In this document: positions 1 to 10,341 of the stretch, one piece after another | Layout of the letters: every line of letters starts with the position of its first letter | Position numbering within the stretch: position 1 is the stretch's first letter | From: Isoetes taiwanensis | Lineage: Eukaryota; Streptophyta; Lycopodiopsida; Isoetales; Isoetaceae | NCBI GenBank assembly: GCA_021234155.1 | Contig: JAJEKV010000010.1 | Span: forward strand, 10,774,511 to 10,838,510 | Direction: 5' to 3' | DNA: 64,000 nucleotides | The notes under the pieces: model-generated | Databases searched by the model: none | What the model saw: only the letters and a program-made list of their open reading frames with translations | What the model was told of the DNA's origin: nothing | Position numbers and translations under genes: made by a program

Positions 1-98
1 AGAAAAACCTATGGTGGTTTTACTTTTGGGTGCTTTGTGAAATGGATTCCCAAGTTCGAATAATTCTTAGTATGATGAACTTCAAATCACGTGTGTTA

Positions 99-702
99 CA
101 AAATATAACATCAACTCATCCAAGTGTGAAGTCACGTTGTTTGTTCTTAGCCCCGAAGGGGCAAAATTTTTTTTTAACCTATAACAAAAACCATTATATT
201 AAATTAAATTAAACCATTACATTAAACTATTACAATCCCCCTTCAAACCCCCTTTGGTTTGGGTGCATATTCACACGGGGGGTGACTCCGGGCAACGAGA
301 GCTGTTGGATAGGCATATTCACCCCTTATTCCTTAATCTACACCGTACGCAAAGTTCCTCGTTTGTGGGGTATGGAAGTATGGAATTTGCTATACTGTAT
401 AACAAGATTTGCAAAATACTATAAGATTTGAGGTAATATACTATATGGTGTTAATTTTGTACGTGCAAAACATAAATATAGGGGCTCTCGCTGCCCTACG
501 TCACCCCCCGTGTGAATATGCACCCAAACCAAAGGGGGTTTGAAGGGGGATTTAATTTAAATGTAATGTAATAGTTTAATGTAATGGTTTAATTTAATTT
601 AATATAATGGTTTTTGTTATAGGTTAAAAAAAAATTTTGCCCCTTCGGGGCTAAGAACAAACAACGTGACTTCACACTTGGATGAGTTGATGTTATATTT
701 TG
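99..702. mobile_element. Foldback (long terminal inverted repeat) DNA element
   Basis: The left arm (about 99-303) is repeated as a near-perfect inverted copy in the right arm (about 483-702), with a spacer of about 180 bp. Both ends carry CAAAATATAAC (inverted on the right) flanked by TA, which fits a TA target duplication as in Tc1/mariner-type MITEs. Each arm holds a strong hairpin, GCCCCTTCGGGGC in the right arm. The left flank (1-90) matches 22,560-22,640, where no element is present, although sequence diverges about 10 bp before the proposed left end. No coding capacity is seen. The inverted arms are certain; the superfamily is inferred from the TA flank only. Confidence 0.75.
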
Positions 703-1566
703 TAAATAATAATATGTCGGATGTAAAACATGTAGCAAAATCTAATATGTAGCAATATAACAAATAATAATATGAAGCCTAAAAAACTATAATATTATAG
801 CATAATGTTTGTAACATTTGATTCTTGCATAGACATGTCCATAATCCATAATGGTATAATCCATAGGTGGTTTAAACACTAGTATATAGGTGCATTTCTG
901 AAGACATAGGTCGTTAGCAACAGGCTTAACGAACCTATTTCATAGTTAATTTTCTGCAAAAGTACAACTGGACAACTGTATATCTAGCATAAGTGCATGA
1001 AGCAGACATCAAACATGCCAAAGGATAATGCTGCATCAAACATTCTGCAAGACAGGTATGGCTACATTATGGAGCAAGAGCGGCTGCATTCTGGCTGTAA
1101 AGTAAGAGCATTTCAGCTTCAAGCATGAAATTTCTTTACATTGCAACAACACCTTTGATAAAGCAAGAAAATAATTATATATGGCACCGTACCATAGATT
1201 CACAGCAGAGCATCATGGCGGATGGAATGGTATCACATGTTGGATTAAATAAAATCGCGTTGTTCTTGAACACTACATTCAAACACAAAATCATCCAAGC
1301 GACCCCCGCTCCCATCTATCTCCTCCTTGAATTTGTCGGGCTCCACCGCCTCGAAAGGATAAGGTACCGTAGCATGATGATTTACATTCATTCTCGCTTT
1401 TCGCTTCCCGTGAGAATACGTGATATCTACAATCCTCCGCTAAATGCTTGGTTAAAGAGCGACCTCTAGAAGCTAAGAAACCGTGCGGCTCTTTTGCATC
1501 CAAAGACCACGTATCCTTCTTTTTACCTAAGATAAATTTCTCGAAAGCAAACTCAGCCATCTACAC
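703..1566. other. No assignable gene
   Basis: AT-rich sequence between the foldback element and the TEX261-like fragment. Both strands are open at about 1,290-1,560. The minus frame starts at an ATG (1,560) and runs 89 codons, and could be the continuation of the TEX261-like gene after an intron whose donor is at 1,566. I do not recognise it and cannot choose between coding and chance. Confidence 0.3.
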
Positions 1567-2013
1567 CTTTGACTTGCCAAAGGAGCAACCAAGAAGAACA
1601 TCATAAGATCAAAGCATTCTAATTTGGTAATATCGTGCATGGATAAAGTATTCGTAAACATATCTGAAAATATTAAATAAGATAACATTAAAGAGCATAC
1701 CCAAGCCACCAAGGAAATCGTACAAACTAAGGCTGACATATGGAAAGGTCTTCAGAAGTCTGTAATAAATAAGATTTACTGCAATCCACAAGCGATGCAA
1801 AAGAATGGCAATCCATCCACAACAAAGAGCAGCAGATGGATTGCAAACTCAGCCTGATTAAGAATCATGTTAGGAAACCCATGAACATTAAAAGAAAACA
1901 AATATACGGGCAATTGTTAAGTTCTACCAGTACCTTAATTGCAATACGTATCAGTTTCCCTGTGGAAACACAGTGCTCTTCCACAAGTTCTGCTAGGTAA
2001 TATAACCCAGTTG
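1567..2013 (-). pseudogene. TEX261/Erv26-like membrane protein, partial gene
   Basis: Two minus-strand exons resemble TEX261 (yeast Erv26/Svp26), a multi-pass ER-Golgi vesicle protein that helps load membrane cargo into COPII vesicles. Exon 1934-2013 reads GLYYLAELVEEHCVSTGKLI, the family's first signature, and has a clean acceptor (TTGCAG) and donor (AAG/GTACTG). Exon 1567-1853 contains VNLIYYRLLKTFPYVSLS and then FDLMMFFLVAPLA, matching the later membrane segments in the right order. The second exon needs two frame changes to read through, and no family-like N-terminus is visible upstream. It is therefore a broken or captured partial copy. The family assignment rests on recognisable motifs, not on a search. 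Confidence 0.7.
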
Positions 2014-2019
2014 CTGCAA

Positions 2020-3626
2020 CGGGAATAAAAATAACACCCGGCAAAGATTTAAAAATTCCATGTATGTTCAGTTGGACTTCAGTTTCAGGAGGAGTGTTGC
2101 GAGTATCATCTTGTCATTGCTCAATACAAAATCTCACGAGATTTCGTGGTTCTTCAAGAGCCAACAGGCCATTATTGGAGCCCTTATTGTCCCATCCATA
2201 TAGTAGACTAAGAAACAGCATTAGCATGAGCTGACTGTAGACTGCTAATATTCAATCCAGAAAACTTGTGCATTCTTGGAAAGTGGGGCAACCTAAGATG
2301 CTATGCGAACGAGATATTAGCTGCTGGAAGACAAAACAGCAGGGGATATAAAGCAGGAAAGGCAATACACCTAAAAATTACCATTTCTGTGCTACCAAGT
2401 CGTCCTGATCCTGACAGCCTTCCTGCCGCCATAGCTGGAGTTCTTCCATCCTTGCCTTAGCCGATTGGAGCCATTCCATCATTGTCTATTATTTGTCTAT
2501 TATGATAACCCTAGGAAAGAAGAGCTCGACATCTGCATGCCGAGTTTGAAAATTCGTCTAAAAATAGTGCATTGGAAAAGGGCTTCCATTGTAAACCCTT
2601 GGATTAAAAACTCCTAGGGTCAATCTTGGCCATTAAGATGGGTAAGGGGAGCAAAAACCATTAAGAATGTGGAACTAAAACATAAAAATACCACGCGCAC
2701 TCTAGATATACTGATCAGTACATCTCGTGAAATACGCTCTCAAAATCATATGAAAACCATATTAAAAAGTGTACAAAAATACAAAAGAAACCCCCTGTTA
2801 TTATGCTACATATACAAAAGAAACCCCCTGTTATTATGCTACATATTACTCCGGAAAAACCGAGGCGCGTATTTTCCCGTGCATAATACACGTCAACTGG
2901 GATTACATCCAATAGCTGGCCTCCACATCACAGCCACGTCATCCATGTTTATAATGTACTTTATTTTTTATTTTTTTGCGGAGATCCTGGCTATGGCGGA
3001 TGCAGACGTCTTGCTGGAGCTTCGGTGATGGCGCTGTGCTTGAATATCGTGGCGCTTGGTTTGTAGTGGATGATAGAGGTGTTTTAGACTATTATTAGGC
3101 CGATTGATGATGGCTATGGTGATTATTTTGTGTTTTGTGCAGAGATTTCTTGATCTGTTCTTCGGTGATGCTTGCATGTCTTTGGGGCTTCTTTGATAGG
3201 ATCTTGGCGACCTTTATTGCAAGAAATTGTTGGCGGATCTTTACTGTGAGGTTTTGGTGGCTGATTTGTTCTCATTTTGGGGCAGATTTTTTTTAATTAT
3301 CTTTGGTCTTAAGAGATCTTAAGTAATGCCTAGCCCATGCATTAACCAATTTTGACGATCTATTCCACCATTCAATGCCTCAGAAAGCACATCCTCATTA
3401 AGAGGCATCCAGTCATTTTATTCTCTTAAGGAATATGAACCTTCTGCTTAAGGGAGAAAGGACTTTAAGCAGCAGGTTCATATTCCTATAGAGAAGCTGC
3501 CATTAAAGACATTGAAGGAGATGCTGACCAAGTTTCTCATTCAGATAATTTTTTCCATGCAGAATTTTTGATTATGTTTTCTATATTTGCATTAAATTTT
3601 TTACTTCTCTTATGTTGTTAATTTAG
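2020..3626. other. Mixed repeat region upstream of Crypton copy 1
   Basis: The stretch 2,840-3,300 is repeated with few changes at 23,085-23,830. Both copies keep a short frame, MADADVLLELR, beginning at 2,992 in this copy; it could be a first coding exon ending at a GT, but no link to the recombinase exons can be shown. A direct repeat of about 30 bp (AAAGAAACCCCCTGTTATTA) lies at 2,782 and 2,816. A hairpin lies at 3,429-3,487. I see no other gene. Confidence 0.5.
3429..3487. repeat. 23-bp imperfect inverted repeat (hairpin)
   Basis: AGGAATATGAACC at the left and GGTTCATATTCCT at the right form arms of 23 bp with one mismatch around a 13-bp loop. It lies just before the region conserved with 38,590 onward. 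In the other copy only the right arm is present, so the hairpin is specific to this copy. Confidence 0.7.
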
Positions 3627-5366
3627 GCAAAGAAGAAAAATGGGAAGCTGTATCCTCCTGGAACGTAAGTTATTACTTTGATTTTTTGGGGGGATTTAAA
3701 ATAATTTATTTGTTTTATTTTTTCTTTGTTTGCAGACTTAGCTCTTTGTTTAGAGGTGTTGGTAGAATAGTTAGAAGAGCGCAAGAGAAACGAATTGGAG
3801 AGACTGTGTCCGCGAACATCCTTTCAATATTAGAACTGATGCAGTTTTCTGTCGGATCCGTGAGGCTTTTGTTGGTATGGTAAGTCGAGGAAGGAGGAAA
3901 ATTATGAAAATGCAAAGAAGAAGGCTCCTATTATTACGCTCAACCTTGAGAGAGAAATTCTTTCTGACATTGATCATCAGATATCATATCCTTCAGGTTG
4001 TATCAAGCGCCTTGTATATTGCATGTTGATACGTTTTGGGATTAGGGCAACGAAGGAGTTATATCAGGTAAAAGATTGTGATATGTGTTTGGATAGAGAT
4101 GAAATTGAGGGGATAGTGAACTATGGGGAGAGGATCAGTAAGAATTATAATCCTACTATCACTAAGTTTGACAACGAGCACCTTAGAAAACCAGTCTGGA
4201 CACATAAGAAGGATTTTGTGCTTACATTTAAGCAATATATTCGCCACTTACCTGCAAAAGAGAAGGACGATGAAGCACGTCACTTCTTTCTGCAACCGAT
4301 CCCTAATTTTAGAACTATAGTGAGACTTTTTTATATGTTTTTGTATTTTATATTTTGTAGTTAATTTTCTGATATTCTATAACTGTGTATCGCAGACTTG
4401 GTATGCAGTTACACCAGTTGGTATCAGTTCACTTGGCAAGTGGCTTCGTACTATGGGTTCCGTTGTGAGTCCAGAAACGGAGATTTGTAATAAGTCTGGC
4501 AGAGTTTCATTGGTTACTCGTCTTGCTGCTTCCGATGCTCCTGCGATTGCTGGAATGCGAATTACAGGACATAAGAGTGTAGATGGATTTTTATGGTAAG
4601 TTCAATTCTTTTTTCTTTCCTGTTTTTTCCATGATGTATATTTTTCATGATATAATTGCTTATTGAATTGTTTAATTAACATGTTTTAGATACGACAGAA
4701 CTGGAGATTCTAAGATTAATGCATGCATCGAAATAATCGGACAGCCATGTAATGCAGACGGGTCGCCACGCTCTTACAAGGATGTGCTTGCAGGTAACTT
4801 CGGACAATCACCTTGTTTATTTGTTTTGTTCTTATCTTTTTTCAAATCTTATTTACTGGTTTTTTACAGCTGAAGTTCGTAAGCAGACCTCTGCTATAAC
4901 AGATTCTAATGCGGTTCTTGTGGAGGTTGATTGCAACATTGCTTTGGGTGGTCGAAGTTCTTTTCTGCATCGAGCTGATGGTATAACGGATGTTGGGAAG
5001 GAAAATGTCAAGGATTCTCCAGGTTCTATTTTAGAATTAAAAGATTCTTCAGCATCTGTCGTGCAATTGAAGGATTCTGGAGTTGCAGTGATGCCAGTTG
5101 CATCAGATATTCAAATGGTGAAGGCTAACAATTTCGAGGTCGACGATGATCCATACAACGATAATTTCTATGCTAGTTTGAGCAAGCAACATCCTAAGAG
5201 TGCAAAGGCGATGGGGGGGTTCATTGGGCCTGTTATTAATAATCGAGGTACTTTTTCTAATTGCACTTTCAACTTCGGTGGCGTTGAGGTTAAGGATTTA
5301 GCAGCGGTGATATGTGACGTTTTGGATAAAAATCGACATGGTTCTACTTCTGGCAGTGCAGTATAA
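3627..5366 (+). pseudogene. Crypton-type tyrosine recombinase gene, copy 1 (disrupted)
   Basis: Five exons with consensus splice sites can be followed: 3627-3664, 3736-4319, 4396-4595, 4690-4793 and 4870-5366. The first encodes KKKNGKLYPPGT, typical of the DNA-binding part of Crypton/DUF3504 recombinases. The catalytic part shows GIRATKE (first Arg, about 4,044), SGRVSLVTRL (second Arg), GHKSVDG and YDR (presumed nucleophile Tyr). The C-terminus carries NNRGTFSNCTFNFGG, a motif common in such proteins. Lesions: exon 3736-4319 needs two frame shifts to keep homology; the His of the usual HxxR box is Lys; and the codon across the 4595/4690 junction reads TGA just before the Tyr. The donor at 4,596 and acceptor at 4,689 leave no obvious alternative. 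Such recombinases cut and rejoin DNA through a tyrosine; this copy is probably inactive. The true 5' end is not resolved. Confidence 0.75.
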
Positions 5367-5600
5367 TGTTTGTGGCAGTATCAGTATGATGTTTATGGCA
5401 AAATCTGTTCTATATCAGTGGCCGTCTGTTCTGTATCAGAAAAACTTCTGTTGTGACCTTCTGTTGTTGGCACTTCTGTTGTGATCTTCAGTGGCAATCT
5501 TTTTGTAATGATAAACTTTGATGATAAGAAAGTCTTTTTGTAATGAGAAACTTTGATGACATAAACTTTGTAATTTTTGAGCAGATTATAACTGTGTAGT
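5367..5600 (+). other. 3' untranslated region / tail of Crypton copy 1
   Basis: T- and G-rich sequence with repeated TTTGTAATGA(T/G)AAACTTTGATGA motifs (near 5,502 and 5,539). It is conserved downstream of copy 2 (40,474-40,700) and of the third fragment (59,880-60,120), and a detached piece sits at 38,144-38,268. The conserved tail marks it as part of the mobile or duplicated unit. Confidence 0.6.
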
Positions 5601-5701
5601 TTTTGAGCAAGATGAATTATGTTTGTGGTGGAGGTGAAATTACTTGAAATAATTTGAGCCTAAAATAACAGTAATCCCAAGATCCCAAGCTGGCGTGTAT
5701 T

Positions 5702-5796
5702 ATGTGGATGTGATGAATTTTGCCGAATTGTCCAAAGAGCACTACCATTATTGTCGTTATGTGGATGCGATGAATTTCTCGGAATTGTCCAAAGAG
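5702..5796. repeat. 57-bp direct repeat in conserved Crypton 3' flank
   Basis: ATGTGGATGTGATGAATTTT at 5,702 recurs as ATGTGGATGCGATGAATTTC at 5,759, a 57-bp period with about 1.7 copies. The surrounding 270 bp stay open on the minus strand from 5,883 (start MHCRIRKRLDKQITSLEEQL, a coiled-coil-like run). They are preserved at 40,719-40,985 and 60,146-60,343, so this belongs to the conserved block. Coding status is uncertain. Confidence 0.6.
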
Positions 5797-5899
5797 TTGG
5801 ACAGATATTAACACGAGCTTTCTAAGTTGTTCTTCCAAGCTTGTAATCTGCTTGTCCAAACGCTTTCTAATTCTGCAATGCATCTAAAAAGATGGAGCG

Positions 5900-8016
5900 T
5901 CATAAAATTATAACTAGGATATTGCGATGTTAAATTCCAATTTTCACTTGGTCTCAGATATCCTTTTTAACCTTAATAAAATTTTATAAATTTTAGCAAC
6001 TAGTTTCAATCTGTATAGCTGCTATTAATTGTCATGATGTAACGAAGAACAGGGATTACCATTCAAAAGCCTTAAACAGAGAATGCATCAATCATCTGTA
6101 TGTGTGTATTGTTCTTTCTGTAATGCGGGTGAGAGCGAATGATAAATCACAGCTACTGTTTCATGGTTTTGGCATACACGAATATTTAGAAACCTAAAAT
6201 TTAAATCACAATGTACACCAATCAAACTACTTTGAAGAAATAACTTAAAAGCAAGCCCATGATCATTCATCATTCAGGAGTCCGAGTCCTCCTGGTCCAG
6301 ACTCCACTTTTTCCACCAGACTTCAACTCCAATTGAATATTGCATATTTGTACTTTCTTGAATGCAGCTTTACACATATCATAAACAAAGGAGACAAGCA
6401 AGCAAATGTAAACAAAGAACCATTGCTTCCATTCTACAACTGTTGGACCAACTGACATCACCTAAATGTCAATGGATCCAAACCCTATATAATGTTCCTC
6501 GGGGAAACATTTTCCTACGCAAAGGGCAGGAGTGAAGAAGTTCTTCCCCGCGCTTCCACCGCCATAGCTCACTTCCGCCGTCATAGCACACCTGCTAAAG
6601 GCGTTGCCATAATGCCTCCTCTCTCATAGAAGTTGCATAGGTACCCATAATGGTTGGGTTGCAATTTTGCTCTAGACGATTTCACAACCTTTTTTAAAGG
6701 TTTGGGTAATGGTTTGATATATTTAGATTTTAGAAAGTAGGGTTCTTTCTCGTTTTGGTCGCGGCCCTCAGGGTCTCCTGGTCTGCAACCTGGACACAGA
6801 AGGCCTTGTTCAAGAAGACCCTATTCAATAAGCCTGTTGTGGTTTGCCAATGCTTCTCTATTCTGTTGTGCTCCTCCTTGAGTTTATTTTTTGCCGAGCT
6901 TACCTTCAAATTCAGCTTGTTGCTTCATGGTTTGTTGTTGATGCAGTGTGTTTTGTGAAGAATCAAATCAGATATTTCCTGGTTCGATTAGAACCTTAAT
7001 ATAGAATCGAAGCAAGCTTATTAATATAGATCAATGGATTTGCAATTTATCATGTTACTTAATATAGAATTGGAGCAAGGTTATTAATGGTGAAGATCAA
7101 TGGATTTTTAATTTATCATGTTACTGTCCCTTTTTTTCCTTACTTCATGGCATATTTTCTTAATTCCTTGTCCTGTAGTATAAAATGCTTCTGTTGAGGA
7201 CCTGAACAGCCGGTCGAATGGGGTTCTTAAGATAGTATAGGGAAAAACGTCTTGCAAAAAATGAGAAGAGAAGCAAAGTGCTCCATTAAAAGCACTGTAA
7301 AGACAATATGATTAGAACAAAATCGTAGGATAGGGGGTTCTTAGAGCTCCAAGATCTTGCAATGCACTGTCATCTAATTTTTGGAAACTTCAAATGGTTT
7401 ATTTTAAGACGCTAACATGCCCACCAATATTTATGATGTAAGCAAGATATTTGATGATTATAATATGATTAAAGAAACTATAACAAATTGAGATACATTT
7501 GAACCATCTGATGCTCTCAACCAAACATCTTACCATACCGATTTGGTAGCAAAGATTGAGAGGTATTCAAGCAGCACAAATGCACTTATATAGCTATAAA
7601 CAAAAAATGCCTTGTTTGGTTGACTCCCTAATAGGTGCATTTCGCAATAAGGTTGTAGAGCCTCATTATCTCCTCCATCTTATGCATCTTGTGTGTAAAG
7701 GAAATCCCAAAACATCTGAAGCATTTTCTACCTGGAATTTAGTTAGTTGATAAACAACAAAACTTAGCCGAAAAGACAACCAGAAAAGAGATAAATTAGA
7801 AAACATTTATTAATAGGAGCTATAGACTTCCTCTTGAGTGTTTCGCTCCTTATCTTATGCCTCTTAAAAGTCCAACTATCAAAAGCTAACAATAGAGACA
7901 TCATGCATATATAGGAAACAACAACACGTACTTCATCTTTTAAGCTCGTCAAGTTTGCCAACATAATTTTTATCTACAACACTTACTTCATCTTTTAAGC
8001 TCGTCAAGTTTGCCAA
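5900..8016. other. Duplicated sequence without a recognised gene
   Basis: This stretch is colinear with about 41,000-43,070. Part of it (7,225-7,740) is present a third time at 24,146-24,640, next to PLAT copy 3. A minus-strand frame at 6,270-6,461 is kept in copy 2 (41,365-41,553) but differs where CAG sites differ. A 52-bp direct duplication (AACAC(G/T)TACTTCATC) lies at about 7,923-8,020 and is single in copy 2. No product can be named. Confidence 0.5.
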
Positions 8017-8162
8017 CATATGACAGGCTTTGCAGGAGGACAAAGCTCTTGGACTTCAGCAACAGCTTTTGCTGTTGTGATGGGTTTGTAGATGATAGGC
8101 CCTCGGCCTAGCAAAATGTCAAATGGAAGGTTTATACCAGCCAATGGTGTTAGAATATCTGA
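8017..8162 (-). pseudogene. Uroporphyrinogen decarboxylase fragment, copy 1
   Basis: Read on the minus strand from 8,162, the translation SDILTPLAGINLPFDILLG continues through RGPIIYKP and AVAEVQEL. This is the highly conserved N-terminal segment of uroporphyrinogen decarboxylase (HEME), where family members have SDILTPL, a PFDI box and a GP(I/V)I box. The enzyme decarboxylates uroporphyrinogen III to coproporphyrinogen III in plastid tetrapyrrole synthesis. Only about 48 of roughly 350-400 residues are present, apparently one exon with an acceptor-like CAG near 8,160. It is a captured or relict fragment, not a working gene. Neighbours are two unrelated gene fragments on the same strand. Confidence 0.8.
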
Positions 8163-8512
8163 TTGCCAAAAAGATAGGTAAGGCCATAGCCAAGCACTTG
8201 GCTGACCACCACCATTGCCACTACTTGCAAAAATTATGCAGTGTCGTATTATTCTGCAAAATGCTTTATAACAGCTGGTCTAATGGGGGCCATAAGATCT
8301 TTGTGATGTTGTCACCTTGATAGTCCCCTAAGGAGGATGGTGAGATTCATCTGCTTCTACACAACATGCTTCAAGCGGGGCTTCAAGTTCCAATGGATAC
8401 TGAATCAACTTTTAATTCCCTTTTCTTCTCCTTCTGCTCACTTCTGCAGAACTCCAAAGTAGCAAAACTATTACCAAAATATGACTCAGTGGCCTAAATG
8501 TCTTTCTTTTAG

Positions 8513-8734
8513 CTAAGTATTTATATTGGCCACTTCCTCATCCACTTGAATGAAGCTAGCAGTCACATCCTTCAATGAAGGAGAGGCCAGATTCATCTAC
8601 ACGCTATCTGGTAAGCTAATCAATCCCTTCTCTATCCTGTACTTAAGATTTCTATCAAAGTTTTGAACATCTAGTTCAAGTGCACAAGCTTTTTCATATT
8701 CAGTAAGGTCAGTAGAACTGAGATTTAGATTATC
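8513..8734 (-). pseudogene. UPF0496 / BPS1-like (DUF677) fragment, copy 1
   Basis: Minus-strand translation reads LTEYEKACALELDVQNFD, then about 20 residues on ISLPDSV, a TAG stop (8,597-8,599), then SPSLKDVTASFIQVDEEVANI. The order YE.AC, FD..L, I.SL and SLK(D/E)VT matches the N-terminal half of plant UPF0496 proteins, a family of unknown biochemical role related to BPS1. The in-frame TAG and the stop at 8,513 show decay. About 70 of more than 350 residues are represented. Confidence 0.7.
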
Positions 8735-9099
8735 CAAGGGGTGTGAACATTAGCTATGGTCATTTCCCATTGTCAAAGGGACTGCCCATTTTGGACGTTC
8801 CAAGTCAAGCTTAATCTACTACCAGGTTCTGAGAAAATAACTTGATGATGTACAGGACATAGAACAAAAAATGATAAACAGGACATAGAACAAAAATTGA
8901 AGCTAAAACCTTACGACAAAGCCTATAAAAGCCTGTTCTCTCCTCATATCCAAGCCTCCTTCCCTGCCAACTGCAATGCAAAATTAAAATCAAATTGAAG
9001 TTCTAAATGATTTAAGCTATAAATGAAAGTCCGGATTCTAAACAAATTAACGATTCTTTCAAAGCAGCAAAAAAAGATCCATTCTTTCTCTTTTGTTAC

Positions 9100-9250
9100 C
9101 TCTCTCATACATATCGATGAAATAGGTATAGGGATCCATTTCAGGATCTATTGCAGCAGCTTCCTATGTAAGACTGATCCATTCTTCAAGAACAGGAGCA
9201 AGAAGGCCAAATTCATTGTTCTTTCTTGCCATAGCCCAGGCTTCTATGCC
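9100..9250 (-). pseudogene. M32 carboxypeptidase-like exon, copy 1
   Basis: From 9,250 on the minus strand the frame reads GIEAWAMARKNNEFGLLAPV, then LEEWISLT, a TAG (9,164-9,166), then EAAAIDPEMDPYTYFIDMYE. The spacing EAW..AR..N.F....P.L, RE.A..ID and Y...ID.YE.G is that of the Taq-type metallocarboxypeptidase family M32. The exon ends at a good donor (GAGAG/GTAACA). The metal-binding HEXXH part is not in the fragment. A TAG also lies directly upstream (9,251-9,253). Identity is likely but based on pattern only. Confidence 0.6.
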
Positions 9251-9656
9251 CTATGCTTCTAAAACTGCTTTGCAGCCTGAAACTCTTCAAGAGCATTTTC
9301 GCAGAGGCCACTGCAATCCTCCTTGTGTCAGAAACTATGTTTGGTTTGTAACCAGCAAAACACTTCTCATTCCAAACTTATTCTGGCATCCTCATATCTT
9401 AGTCCTTGTACTGCATGTCTTATATCAGGCTGCAAAACATATTGTGCATTTTGTAAGTGCAAAGAAGAAAATCTTTGTATAGTTTTTCTGAACAATAGAC
9501 AAGAAATATGCCTTAAATTTTACAGGAACAACAGGCTGTTTGACATCAAGCGATTCATAAAGCGTGTCTTGGTGATTAAAACTGCACGACTAACTACTAA
9601 AGCATTTCAAGCTAACAGTCATGCATAAGAAACAGATAGAACTAGGGACGGTTGAA

Positions 9657-9963
9657 TTATCCGGCCCCCCCCCCCTTTGGTAGTTTCTGGCCTACTGTAG
9701 CATCCGGCCTGATGACCTACTGTAGCATCCGGCCTGATGACCTACTGTAGCATCCGCCCCTTTGGTAGTTTCTGGCCATAAGGCAGCCTTTGATAGAACC
9801 CCCTTTGGAAGAAACCGGCCCCCTTCCATGTTTTGTTCTGTCGCTCAAAACAGGCAGTTTTGTCCACACCAGAAATCATACCTTCCCGTCCAATTTAAAT
9901 GGTACGGTATTTTTGACCATGCATAAGCATAAGAGGGGGCCGGATTCTTCCGCGGGGATAATA
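9657..9963. mobile_element. MITE-like element with C/G-run terminal inverted repeats, copy 1
   Basis: The left end, ATCCGGCCCCCC with CCTTTGGTAGTTTCTGG, is mirrored at the right end by GGGGGCCGGATTCTTCCGCG. A similar but not identical element is at about 45,058-45,293 at a different point of the PLAT upstream region, so the two are separate insertions or strongly rearranged copies. No coding capacity. Exact ends are blurred by the homopolymer runs. Confidence 0.5.
9691..9756. repeat. 25-bp minisatellite, about 2.6 copies
   Basis: The unit CCTACTGTAGCATCCGGCCT + GATGA starts at 9,691, 9,716 and 9,741 inside the MITE-like element. The second element at 45,053 has a single copy of this unit. 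Confidence 0.8.
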
Positions 9964-10341
9964 CAAACTAGCCCAGGTCATGCATAAGAAACAGATAGAA
10001 CTACAGGTCATGCGTTTTAGACGGAGAGGAGGAGGAATTTGAGAGCCGGACTAAACAAAAAAAGTGTGCAAATTTAAGTGGATCTTGAAAAGGATAAACA
10101 GATGGTACTTACTGTTTGACGAAATGGCTGGCCATTACAGATTTGAATGCTATTGACAGTAAACGTGGCATTCCAGAACTACAAAACTTTAACACGGCTG
10201 TTAGGTTACGATGACAACGCATTGTACCTGCCACCAAAGGAGATGGAGATAGCCTAGACTTCCAAAGGAGATGGAGATAGCCTAGACTTCCTAAGGCCTT
10301 GTACCAAAGGAGATGGCCACAGACCAATAGGCTATGGAAGA

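Noticed and set aside
600-660. GC hairpin followed by T-run-like sequence resembling a bacterial intrinsic terminator
   Set aside because: It lies in an arm of a plant foldback element, occurs on both arms, and there is no bacterial gene around it.
1125-1469. 114-codon plus frame beginning MKFLYIATT
   Set aside because: Overlaps the minus-strand region following the TEX261-like exon, lacks any family motif, and has a poor coding look.
4595-4690. The TGA before the recombinase tyrosine could be restored to an Arg codon by U-to-C RNA editing, as in fern organelles
   Set aside because: Such editing is known for organelle transcripts; this gene is spliced and nuclear, and the other frame breaks remain.
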